Source of the DNA: Perkinsus marinus ATCC 50983
Taxonomy: Eukaryota; Perkinsozoa; Perkinsida; Perkinsidae
DNA length: 43,739 bases
Direction of reading: 5' to 3'
Assembly: GCF_000006405.1 (NCBI RefSeq)
Contig: NW_003214156.1
Location: 70,910-114,648, forward strand
The position numbers and the translations under genes are program-made. The notes under the pieces were generated by a model. It did not search any database and was not told the DNA's origin. It was given only the letters and a program-made list of their open reading frames with translations. This document shows, piece by piece, positions 1 through 8,631 of the stretch (position 1 is its first letter; each line of letters opens with the position of its first letter).

Positions 1-42
1 GGATATGATCCTTGAATGTTTAGATGTTCACTTTCCTCGAAA

Positions 43-3000
43 ATGGCAGCCTCGAATGAACCTCAATCTGCACAGGTGTTACTCGGAAACACGACTGGTG
101 TTATGTCTATAACTGCGACATGGATGATGTTTTTGTGGGGGGGAATGTAATAAAGGGGGTTTCACCCTAGTGGTGTGAAAAACACATTTCACTTCGCGTA
201 AAACGGGTGAAACTCCACAGATCTAAATGGTGTGCTCGTCCGAACTGATTCGATCAAAAGTACTTGCGAAAAACCATGGCAGCTTGTGGGAAAATTTGCA
301 CAGGGTCATCAACTACATGTATTAGTGACACTATGAAAAGTTTAGGGAATTACCATTGGTTCCTCTACGTTTCTACTCCAACTCGTATGTGAACTTGTAT
401 AATTAGTGACGAAACTTTTGAGCTCAGGTGAGGAGCAAAGGTGCGAATATCAGATTTATTCGTTTATGAACTTTCAGTCGCCGTGTTCATCATGTTAACA
501 ATGATGATAGACCCGTACAGAACTCACTAGTTTCGAATTTTAAGCTTCAACAGTGTCCCAGACGCTTACACGTAGAGGAGTTCATTTTGTAATTCTATTC
601 AGATGGTTTTCGCGAAGGGTATTATTCCGGGATATTCCTCTGAGTATGTCCGCAGCGGTGATATTAGCAGCGGGAGATTTCTCTCTGGCGTTCTCGTTGA
701 GCTGTTTGTTGATCCTCTTATTGGGTCTACAGTTGGGTCCCTTGGTGGATGAACGAGCGAGGATGATTGCATGGAGTAATATTGGTCGAGTGGTTAGTAC
801 CTTGCCCTTGCATGCGTATGTCCCGGGTTCGATCCCCACGTTGTGCATTTTTGCAGGTATTTGCCTGAATGGCATCCTACTCATGGTGTATGTCCTCCTA
901 CCGCTCTCGCTCCTTATCATAGCATGTCCTGTTCGATCTTACGGTACCACCACTTGAGTATATCGCATTTAGATCTGTACCTAGGTTCGAGTTTTCGTTG
1001 GAAAAATACATCACTACGGCACTGGCTACAGCTGGGGAGCTGCGGAGGTCTAGCTGTGCTTATAGTGTATTGGACGATGAGACAGGGTAATATAAAGAGA
1101 GTATAGAAGAAGTCTGAGTCGTCAATTAGTAGTAATTATGTAGCCCTTATACGTTGCTAAGCTAGGTTAGGATACGATATATCAATGGGAACAGACATAC
1201 TTTGTGTGCTAGGATACTCATCTTACAAGATGAATCATTTAACAGTCGAGCTGTAGTGGTGTGTTATGGCTCCAGTGTTGGAGTAGGAATATATGTTCGC
1301 TTTCCTCAGCACCTGAGCTGAGGAGTTGCCATAGTCATTATATGAGTTATAGTAGAAGTGTACAGAAACCTATTATAATTCTCCAAAACTTTCTCAAAAT
1401 TTTCATATGCAGATGAACATGTGCATATTTTTCCCCACGCTATATCAGCTGGAGAGCTCCTGTATCAATTTCGGTGTAAGAACAGGCGGCTACGGTTAGC
1501 TCAACGCTACGTTTGAACCAACGGATCAAAAAATTTTGGGAATATTCCCGATTGGTGATGTTCCCATTTTACGCAGGTGAGGGTTTCCTATTGTCAACGA
1601 CTGGCTCTATTGGAGTAGTGCTTGTGGCTATAGTATCTGGTTACGGAGCGGTGAAGTCCCCCTATGCTAACATATCGAGGCTGATGAACCCTGTGAGTTG
1701 CTGGTGTGGAATTCATTACTTCTATCTGGGTGGGAAAATAAGAAAATTCTGAGGAAATTTCGGGAAATTCTCATTAGTTTCTGAGCATTTTTTCGTGTCT
1801 AAACTTGTATAATAAGTGAGGACACTTCTGAGCTCAGCTGAGGAAGGCGACGAACATATGTTCCTTCACCAACATTAGTATGATTTGTAGCAATTCCTCA
1901 GGGGTGTTACACTAGGGGACTAGTGAACTGTAACGAGGGCGTAACATAATGCAGCGTTAGTTATGGTATGGTATTTGTTCGAATAAAAAATTGTTGTGCC
2001 AATGCCCTAGTGTGAGATACCTGGTGTCGTATCAGGTCCTCAGTGTTGGAGGAATATATATTTGAGTTTCCTCAGCTGAGCTTAGGAGTTTCTTAACAAA
2101 CTCTACAGTTTGACATTTGAATTCGGGTAGAAATGTACGAAAATCAACAAGAATTTTACCAAAACTCCCTCCAATTCTCACCAACGTATGTGTGTATTTT
2201 CCTCCCCTTCCGGTAGGTTACCGAAAGGCAACTGCGAGAACAACAAAAACGACTACTGCATACACTACAGCTGATCGGGGAGAGAAAACGGACTGTTCTA
2301 CAGGGAACTCATCAAGCGAACTCCAGAGATAGCAAAAATGATGGTAGCAGAAAATTTTGCTCTGGAAAAAATTTTTTTATTTTCCCCTCAGGGTATCTAT
2401 CGAATGTATTAGGATGGATTTTACGTGGTGGTTCGGGCGGAAAAACTTCCGAGCGGGAAATGCTGTATGAAATTGAAGCCTTGGAGTCTATGAGTAAGAG
2501 TTTCACCCTAGTGATATGAAAAACATATTTTATGGAATTTGAATATCGCGTTTTACACGGAGTTTTACACCAGTTCACATTCAGTGGGGGCACGCAAGTG
2601 GCAGGATGGGAATATATGTTTGCTTTCCTCAACTGAGTTCGTAAATTTCGCCGCTACACTATGGAAATCCACACGCGATTTTTGGTAGAAGTGCAAGAAA
2701 AATCAAAGATATTTTCCCAAAATTTTCCCCATAGTTTTCTTATTTTTACGCTCACATGTAGTTCTAGGGTGGGATGTATTATGGCAGGTGTTGAGATGCA
2801 TACCAATTTGGAGAACCTCATTGACGAGCGGGAAAGAATGCTCTACTCCGCGACATGTATCGGCCGCTTGAAAAACGTCTGGGGTGAGCAAGTGCTCTTT
2901 TTTTACTACTTCTTTTCTTGGCGTATTAGGGGAGTTTTTGCCAAGAAGTCTGTGGATTCATAACAGCGGTGTTATATATATAATATATGTCTTGATACGG

Positions 3001-5231
3001 TTAATGAGCTATCGTATAGTTATATATATCTATGGAGATAAATCGATTGCTTGTAATCGATAATGTTATCTAATCCTACTAATGGAGTTGCACAACCCGT
3101 GTTACGTGAAATGGCGTAAAACTCGGTGCAAAACGCGATATTCACGGTGATATGCAGCAGTAGTGAAATATGTTTTTCACTAGTGATTTTCGTATCACTA
3201 GGGTGGTGAAACTCCAATGATGCATTATTATCTTTTAATGGTTAGCGTATATCTAATTATAACTAATTTAAATATTGATATTGGGTATAGTTTGATGCTA
3301 TCTATTGCTAGGATCTATCGCTGTATTCACGAAGGAGGAGGAGGAGAAGTAAAATTGGAAAAAGAAATGTCTTCAGAAACACATATAAATATAATTTCGA
3401 AATATGGCCCTGTTATGTTGAATTGTAATTTTACTAATAAAAGTAGGTTGGAGTTTCACCACCCTAGTGATATGAAAAACACTAGTGAGAAATATATTTC
3501 ACGACTACTGCATATCACCGCGAATATCGCGTTTTTTCACAGAGTATTACGCCACTTCACGTAAAACGGGTTGTGAAGCTCCAGTATAAATGAATATTTC
3601 ATAATTGCTTATCAATAGTTAGTGTAGCAATATATGTATATGCATTGTATGATCGTCTCCGCTGAGAGAATAAATGTTTGCTCTCCTCAGCTGAGCTCAG
3701 GAGTTTCACCACTAATCACATGAGTTGGGGTGAAATTGTTTAGAAACTCCAAAAAAAAATCCCAGGATTTGTTCGAAATTTTTACAGTGTCACCGACACA
3801 TGTGCGTATTTCCAATATAGTCAATTTCGACTACACTAGAACTCGTGTGATATTACTATGTTCACTTCTTGTTAGGGTGGATAATGTCGGTGGTATGTAC
3901 GTATAAAATAGTCACCTCCTCGCGTAATTTCGTAAACGGCAGTGTTACTGAGAGGAGCCTTATAGAGCGTCTGTTAGCGGCCTCTATTCTGTACACTCCT
4001 GTAGGGTTAGTCATCTAAGGCGGAATTTATTTTCTTTGGTGATTCAGTTGAAAATTGACGTCCAATATTGGTTACGTCTTCTCACTGTCCTCTTCATCAC
4101 GCATCTAACCATCAGCAATACAAGGAACTGTATTTCACAGTTATTGTCAATATTCAGACTGGTTCAACCGTAAGGGTGCTGGGGCTGCTCTGAAAGTCAT
4201 CTAGTGTTCTTAGTCCTCGATCGAGTAATTTGATGAAAAAATGGGAAAACAAAAACTTAGTAAAAAATGAAAAAACTTATTTATCGAAATACAAGAATAA
4301 AAAAGGAAAGAGAAGACTCTATCGTTATCTAGATGACATCATAAATAACAGTCGTTGCGGCATCTTCAGAAGTTGAATTATTCATGATGGTTACTTGTTG
4401 ATCGATTGATAACGATTCAGGCACGCTGGTATGGAGTCGTCGCAGAAAGCCAACGCTGCGATAGCAATAATAATGGCACAGGTGAGCCGTCGAGAAATTT
4501 TAGGGAAAATCATCTTGGAGATTTCATGGGACTATGTCGTTTTCAGAAAATGTGGGGGGGGGAATATGGAATATGAAAATTCTGATGAAATTTTGGGAAA
4601 CTATCGTTGGTTTTTATGAATTTTTACTCTGACTGCTACGACTAGTGAGGAGAGCGAACATCTGTTCCTTAAATGATGGAGTTTCACGACCCTTTTCAAG
4701 TGAAGGGGCGTAATACTCTGTGAAAGAGCGCGTTATTCGCGATGATATGCAGTAGTCGTGAAATATGTTTTTCATATCACTAGGGTGGTGAAACTCCAGT
4801 GTTTTCAGATGATGTTGTTGTATTTCTGTACGTGTACGTTGATGATGCGGATGGCGTTGCCGTTGCATAGCAGAGCCAGAGTAGAACTTGAGAGGTTCCT
4901 CGGTGATAAAGTAAGTCTAGGTCAACTCTTTCACCGTGTGTTGGGAAATATGTCTGATGTCCACAGCTGAGTTTAGGAGCTTCCTCACTGAAATCAATGA
5001 GAATTTTTCCCCAAAATTTTTATCAAAATCCCCATATTTTCACCAGCACATGTAATTGACCATACGCATGTACTCCCTCACTGGTTGACGTTGTTTTAGG
5101 TTGACTTTACTTCGATGCAGCTACGATTTGATTGCACATTCGGTATGGCAGCCTGCGTGTCTGCTGGTGTATTGGCTCTTCAGTGGTTTCTTCGCCGAGC
5201 GACTACGAAGAGTGTGCTTAAGACAGCTTGA
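43..5231 (+). CDS. GPHR: Golgi pH regulator-like (GPHR/GPR89) multi-pass membrane protein, 13 exons
   Basis: This gene is visible only after joining short exons: 43-146, 603-784, 857-943, 985-1086, 1577-1692, 2217-2343, 2392-2493, 2788-2883, 3876-4000, 4048-4169, 4421-4481, 4809-4910 and 5100-5231. All introns are GT-AG, every phase matches, and the joined frame gives 485 residues ending in TGA. The order matches the GPR89 family: N-terminal membrane segments, SIGVVLVAIVSGYGAVKSPY (family GVIGVTLMALLSGFGAVNCPY), a charged helix VTERQLREQQKRLLHTLQ, a loop with GYLSNVLGWI, LKIDVQYW, SSQKANAAIAIIMAQ and MRMALPLHSR (family RMSMPLEYR). GPHR proteins are Golgi/ER anion channels or pH regulators of about 455 residues. 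The ATG at 43 opens a hydrophobic start like that of the family. A small additional exon in the 490-nt intron 4 is possible, because the family has roughly 12 more residues there. Function is inferred from the family; the assignment is firm. Confidence 0.9.
156..216 (+). repeat. MITE copy 1 (internally deleted, 61 bp)
   Basis: The shortest member of the GGAGTTTCAC terminal-inverted-repeat family. It opens GGGGTTTCACCC and closes CGGGTGAAACTCC, with the middle of the element missing. It lies in GPHR intron 1, 10 bp after the splice donor. Confidence 0.7.
295..450 (-). repeat. Dispersed CTCAGCTGAG repeat, copy 1
   Basis: Read on the minus strand it runs from a GAGCTCA core through an AGTAGAAACGTAGAGGAACC-like middle to an A/T-rich tail holding CATGTAGTTGATGAC. 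It sits in GPHR intron 1. The boundaries are approximate. Confidence 0.55.
785..856 (+). other. tRNA-like 72-nt intron of the GPHR gene
   Basis: Intron 2 of the GPHR gene carries an A-box-like GGTCGAGTGGTTAG overlapping the 5' splice site and a canonical B-box GGTTCGATCCC about 40 nt later. These are the two internal pol III promoter boxes of tRNA genes. The anticodon stem, the outer T stem and the acceptor stem do not pair, so this is not a functional tRNA. It could be a tRNA- or SINE-derived intron, or chance. Confidence 0.4.
1265..1440 (+). repeat. Dispersed CTCAGCTGAG repeat, copy 2
   Basis: One of the best-preserved copies. It runs from AGTGTTGGAGTAGGAATATA through CTTTCCTCAG and GAGCTGAGGAG, then TAGAAGTGTACAGAAACC, to AACATGTGCATATTTTT. 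It lies in the middle of GPHR intron 4. Confidence 0.65.
1730..1872 (-). repeat. Dispersed CTCAGCTGAG repeat, copy 3
   Basis: Minus-oriented copy beginning soon after the donor of GPHR intron 5. The core TGAGCTCAGCTGAGGAA is intact, followed by GAACATATGTTCC. Confidence 0.6.
2040..2208 (+). repeat. Dispersed CTCAGCTGAG repeat, copy 4
   Basis: Plus-oriented copy in the second half of GPHR intron 5, so this intron holds two copies in opposite orientation. It ends in GTGTGTATTTTCC, about 10 nt before the acceptor. Confidence 0.6.
2498..2580 (+). repeat. MITE copy 2 (right end eroded)
   Basis: Starts GAGTTTCACCCTAGTGATAT only 4 bp after the GT of GPHR intron 7, and retains AATATCGCGTTTTACACGG from the middle of the family. 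The right terminal repeat has decayed. Confidence 0.65.
2605..2765 (+). repeat. Dispersed CTCAGCTGAG repeat, copy 5
   Basis: Runs from GGGAATATATGTTTGCTTTC through CCTCAACTGAGTTC and TAGAAGTGCAAGAAAAATC to CTCACATGTAGTT. It follows MITE copy 2 within GPHR intron 7. Confidence 0.55.
3084..3215 (-). repeat. MITE copy 3 (full length, 132 bp)
   Basis: Ends GGAGTTGCACAACCCG and GGGTGGTGAAACTCC are imperfect inverted repeats. AAT flanks both ends (3081-3083 and 3216-3218) and could be a 3-bp target-site duplication. It lies in GPHR intron 8. Confidence 0.75.
3450..3582 (+). repeat. MITE copy 4 (full length, 133 bp)
   Basis: Opens GGAGTTTCACCACCCTAGTG and closes GGGTTGTGAAGCTCC, with the shared centre CACCGCGAATATCGCG. 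It lies in GPHR intron 8, in opposite orientation to copy 3 and about 235 bp away from it. Confidence 0.75.
3655..3815 (+). repeat. Dispersed CTCAGCTGAG repeat, copy 6
   Basis: Has an intact core CTCCTCAGCTGAGCTCAGGA followed by GTTTAGAAACTCC and CACCGACACATGTGCGTATTT. It is the third repeat insertion in GPHR intron 8, the longest intron of the gene (992 nt). Confidence 0.65.
4560..4670 (-). repeat. Dispersed CTCAGCTGAG repeat, copy 7 (diverged)
   Basis: Recognisable by TATGAAAATTCTGATGAAAT, ATCGTTGGTTTTTATG and GTGAGGAGAGCGAACAT, but the palindromic core is partly lost. It lies in GPHR intron 11. Confidence 0.5.
4678..4797 (-). repeat. MITE copy 5 (120 bp) abutting a splice acceptor
   Basis: Inverted ends GGAGTTTCACGACCC and GGGTGGTGAAACTCC. 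The right end stops 11 bp before the start of GPHR exon 12, so the element supplies much of the sequence just upstream of that acceptor. Confidence 0.75.
4940..5078 (+). repeat. Dispersed CTCAGCTGAG repeat, copy 8
   Basis: Holds CACAGCTGAGTTTAGGAGC, an A/T-rich middle and CACCAGCACATGTAATTGAC. It fills most of the 189-nt GPHR intron 12. Confidence 0.55.
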
Positions 5232-5394
5232 TGCATATGAGATGTTTAGTGATTGTGACATTTGTTTGAATACTTATTAATTCGTATCTTATTCCAATGG
5301 GCTTGCGTTTTTGAGTAGTTATCCGCGGTCACATTTGGGAAGTTCACATACACCCGAGTGGTACGTTAAATCACATAAAAGTGGAAGCAATGCA

Positions 5395-5565
5395 TATGAT
5401 CAATTACATGTGTCGGTGACAATATGAGAATCCTAAGAGAACTTCTGGGAAATTCTGATTGGTTTCTGTACACTTCTACCCTAATTCGAATTAATTTCCA
5501 GATTTAGTGAGGAAACCCCTGAGCTCAGCTGAGCAAAGCAAACATATATTTCAACACTGAAGGGA
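5395..5565 (-). repeat. Dispersed CTCAGCTGAG repeat, copy 9
   Basis: An almost complete minus-oriented copy, from ATTACATGTGTCGGTGACA to CTGAGCTCAGCTGAG and AACATATATTTC. It lies downstream of the GPHR gene, showing that the family is not confined to introns. Confidence 0.65.
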
Positions 5566-5741
5566 AGCGTGTGTTTGTGGTTGTTAAGAATCACTATTCA
5601 CCATGAACTTGCAGTGGTATAGTCAATGGATGAATGAAGTTTGAGCACTCGCGAACCAGTAACCGAGCGAAAATTTTCCCTACATCAGTGGTGATGCATG
5701 AATATATAGGAAAAATGCACATACCATAAACTCGATAACTT

Positions 5742-6056
5742 ATGGAGAATATGGAGATGAGTCAACTACCATTAGAAAGAGTACTTCAAAATGGTACATC
5801 TTTCTTACATTCGTCGAGACATTACAGAGTCGATTCTTTTCCACCACCGGCCGTATACATCAAACGATACTTTTCTCTACCAGGGAGTCATCCAGCTCTC
5901 AGAAATAACGTTCCTAAGATCCCGCCGAGACTAGGAAAAATGTTCCGAATGAACGATTATAATGGGGGGAAATCCCGAAAATTGGCCGAAAATATGTTCC
6001 TAACCGTTTTGGAAGTCCACAATTCGTTCTCTACATCAGCGACAATGCTCGAATGA
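5742..6056 (+). CDS. Unrecognised small ORF, 104 aa
   Basis: An open frame from ATG at 5742 to a stop at 6054-6056. The product is basic in its second half, with no signal peptide, membrane segment or known motif. The frame could be fortuitous, since nearby sequence is mobile-element rich and no splice-supported neighbours were found. Confidence 0.2.
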   Translation: MENMEMSQLPLERVLQNGTSFLHSSRHYRVDSFPPPAVYIKRYFSLPGSHPALRNNVPKIPPRLGKMFRMNDYNGGKSRKLAENMFLTVLEVHNSFSTSATMLE

Positions 6057-6297
6057 ATAGGTATGCATACACGATGGTGGCTATATACCCTACCACTTCA
6101 CCTTATCTGAGTACTCCTCGAATATTGTGTGAGGCCTTCAGTATTGTGATGAAACGCTGTGTCCTTGTCCTTGAGGCTAGTAACATAGTCTGATGAAGTG
6201 AAGATTTGTAGGTCAGAGAGTGGTTCGAATAAAGTATTCTTTGGGGGTGGGAATTATTCATCTTCGACGTAGTTTCTCGCATTTTGAGTTCCCACAT

Positions 6298-8631
6298 ATG
6301 TTCCTTCTGCGTTGGCTCTTCGTCACCTTCATGTCGTCCTTCGTTTTGGCTGACGTCAACGATGCCGTCGATCGTCTGATAGCCGCCCTTCCAGGACAGG
6401 TCCAAACTAATGATATTCCCCCACCATATAACACACGATTTGATGAAGCCAATGGTTACGATCCAGCCGCTATGGTTTACGTGTCTTCAGCTGAGGATAT
6501 TATTATTGCCTTGAAGATCTGTTACGAGGAAGATACTCCTGTAGCTCTGAGGAGTAATGGTGGCCACTCTTATATCGGACAATCTACAGTCAACGGAGGT
6601 GTCATCATCAACTTCTCGGAATTGAAGAGTTTCGATGTTACTTATGATGATGATGGTCGATACGTCGCTAAGATGGGCTCTGGTTTGATGTTGTTGGAAG
6701 TGTACTCGAGGCTTGCTCGTCATGACCCCCCACTAGGATTGGCTGCAGGCTCTGGTTCTTCCGTTGGTTTAGCTGGTTTAACCTCTGGTGGTGGCCATGG
6801 TCTGTCTTCTGCTATGTATGGTGTCACATCTGATAGAATTGTTGCTGCTGAGGTTGTGGTCTACAATCGTGAGAATGGTCGGTTCGAATTGGTTACTGCT
6901 ACCGGTTACAATGAGTATTCTGATCTTCTCTTTGCTGTCCGTGGTGGTATGGGTGGTAACTATGGTGCATTAGTTTCACTAAGTTATGACGCCTTCCCTG
7001 TCACTAATGTGGTTATTATTTCCGGTAAGAACTTCGATTCGAATCCTTCCTTACAAGCTCAGAGGATTAAAGCCTTTCAAGAATTTATGCACTCCGATGC
7101 TGCCGGTCCTGAGATATTCGGAATCGGTAAATTCTTAGGCGGCGGTGGGATTCAGTACAGCGCTCAGTGCATCTGTGATGATGTTACTGGTGATTGTACG
7201 GTCTGTCATAGTAAATTGGATGCGATGCAAGCTGCCGTCGGCCTGGCTAATCCTCTACGTGTCGAGCAAGACTTTGGAAAGGCCATGTGGTACTGGGCTG
7301 ATTGCACTTCCGATTCTTGGATGGACTTCTACCCTTCTGATGGTGTAGCTAACTGCAGTGAGGAGGATCTCCAAGATGCTATGGAAAAGTGTTGGTCATT
7401 TGATAGAGATGTTTACGGTGGCCCCTATAAGGCGAAGTCCATCTACTTCCCCAAGGATATGAGCATTGAAACTTTGGAGTATCTCGCTCAAGCCTCGGTC
7501 GACCCAGTGTGTCAAAATGCTGGTGATTGTGTGATGCTCTTAGACTTCTACGGTCATGCCATGTCAGAAGAGCCCGAAGACTGTGACCCAAGTGCTGGCA
7601 AGTGTACCTCTTTCGATCATCGAACGCCCGGGTGGCACCTGCAAATGTTGGCTATTTGGGATAAGGATGAGCCAACTCCCACTGACAAACTTGCATGGAT
7701 TCAGCAGACTTATGACTCGGTCTTTCCAGTGTCGCTCGGTGAAGCCTTTCAGAATTACATCGATTCTGACTTGGCTGAAGGCCGTGAGTGGATCAGTCAG
7801 TATTTCCCTAATGCGGATACTTATCCAAGACTTCAACAAGTGAAGTGTCGATATAATGGGATTGACATGTTCAACTTTGCGGCCATTGACCTGATGACTA
7901 TTGATATTGATGACGACATATGCGGAGTAGATACCACTACGACTACTGAGGTCCCTACCACTACGACTACTGAGGTCCCTACCACGTCGACTACTGAGGT
8001 CCCTACCACGTCGACTACTGAGGTCCCTACCACTACGACTACTGAGGTCCCTACCACTACGACTACTGAGGTCCCTACCACTACGACTACTGAGGTCCCT
8101 ACCACTACGACTACTGAGGTCCCTACCACTACGACTACTGAGGTCCCTACCACTACGACTACTGAGGCCCCTACCACTACGACTACTGAGGTCCCTACCA
8201 CTACGACTACTGAGGTCCCTACCACTACGACTACTGAGGTCCCTACCACTACGACTACTGAGGTCCCTACCACTACGACTACTGAGGTCCCTACCACTAC
8301 GACTACTGAGGTCCGTACCACTACGACTACTAGGGTTTCTACTACGAAAACATCTTCGCCCTCAAATGACTGTGAGGAGGCTGATAGGAAGTGCTCACAA
8401 GGCTACTCTGGCTCGTTTTGCATGACATATAAGCTTCCAACAGTCTGTTGGGGAAGCGATGAGCCTTGCAGCTGCGATAATATCCCTGCGTCAACAACAG
8501 TACCAGCTACTGCAGGTGGATGCTATGAGGAGGATTTGCGCTGTGCCAGTCTGAAGGATAATTCCTATTGCAAATATTGGTCTTCTCCTTCCAACTGTTG
8601 GGGAACCAACGAGCTGTGCTCTTGCCAATAA
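6298..8631 (+). CDS. Secreted berberine-bridge-type FAD oxidase with mucin-like stalk (paralogue 1)
   Basis: An intronless gene of 777 residues. The start at 6298 is chosen because it opens a signal peptide (MFLLRWLFVTFMSSFVLA) matching the paralogue at 12815. Residues 54-230 form a PCMH-type FAD-binding domain: RSNGGHSY holds the histidine (His90) that in this family binds FAD covalently, and AVRGGMGGNYG is the second flavin motif. The C-terminal BBE segment, YFPNADTYPRLQQVKCRYNG, is at 502-521. The second covalent cysteine of bicovalent enzymes is absent; that region reads LTSGGGHGLSS. Residues 546-681 are 17 units of an 8-residue Thr-rich repeat (TTTTTEVP), a likely O-glycosylated stalk. 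Residues 687-777 hold two six-cysteine modules of the form C..ED.RC, YCKYW, CWG, C.C. Such oxidases act on sugars or other alcohols and make hydrogen peroxide; the substrate here is unknown. Confidence 0.9.
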   Translation: MFLLRWLFVTFMSSFVLADVNDAVDRLIAALPGQVQTNDIPPPYNTRFDEANGYDPAAMVYVSSAEDIIIALKICYEEDTPVALRSNGGHSYIGQSTVNGGVIINFSELKSFDVTYDDDGRYVAKMGSGLMLLEVYSRLARHDPPLGLAAGSGSSVGLAGLTSGGGHGLSSAMYGVTSDRIVAAEVVVYNRENGRFELVTATGYNEYSDLLFAVRGGMGGNYGALVSLSYDAFPVTNVVIISGKNFDSNPSLQAQRIKAFQEFMHSDAAGPEIFGIGKFLGGGGIQYSAQCICDDVTGDCTVCHSKLDAMQAAVGLANPLRVEQDFGKAMWYWADCTSDSWMDFYPSDGVANCSEEDLQDAMEKCWSFDRDVYGGPYKAKSIYFPKDMSIETLEYLAQASVDPVCQNAGDCVMLLDFYGHAMSEEPEDCDPSAGKCTSFDHRTPGWHLQMLAIWDKDEPTPTDKLAWIQQTYDSVFPVSLGEAFQNYIDSDLAEGREWISQYFPNADTYPRLQQVKCRYNGIDMFNFAAIDLMTIDIDDDICGVDTTTTTEVPTTTTTEVPTTSTTEVPTTSTTEVPTTTTTEVPTTTTTEVPTTTTTEVPTTTTTEVPTTTTTEVPTTTTTEAPTTTTTEVPTTTTTEVPTTTTTEVPTTTTTEVPTTTTTEVPTTTTTEVRTTTTTRVSTTKTSSPSNDCEEADRKCSQGYSGSFCMTYKLPTVCWGSDEPCSCDNIPASTTVPATAGGCYEEDLRCASLKDNSYCKYWSSPSNCWGTNELCSCQ
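7933..8340 (+). repeat. 24-bp coding minisatellite, 17 units
   Basis: A tandem array of ACCACTACGACTACTGAGGT plus CCCT, encoding TTTTTEVP. Single-unit variants (TTSTTEVP, TTTTTEAP, and a terminal TTTTTRVS) lie mostly at the ends and centre. The interior units are nearly identical at the DNA level, which suggests recent expansion. Confidence 0.95.

Larger units (their letters stand above)
5232..6297. other. Intergenic stretch between the GPHR and oxidase genes
   Basis: Holds dispersed repeat copy 9 and a single unassigned reading frame of 104 codons (ATG at 5742). No other gene or structured element was recognised. The 5' flank of the first oxidase gene shows no clear core promoter. Confidence 0.5.

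Noticed and set aside
781-850. A functional tRNA (Ala-like anticodon loop CTTGCAT)
   Set aside because: Acceptor, anticodon and outer T-stem bases do not pair; the sequence is a spliced intron of GPHR.
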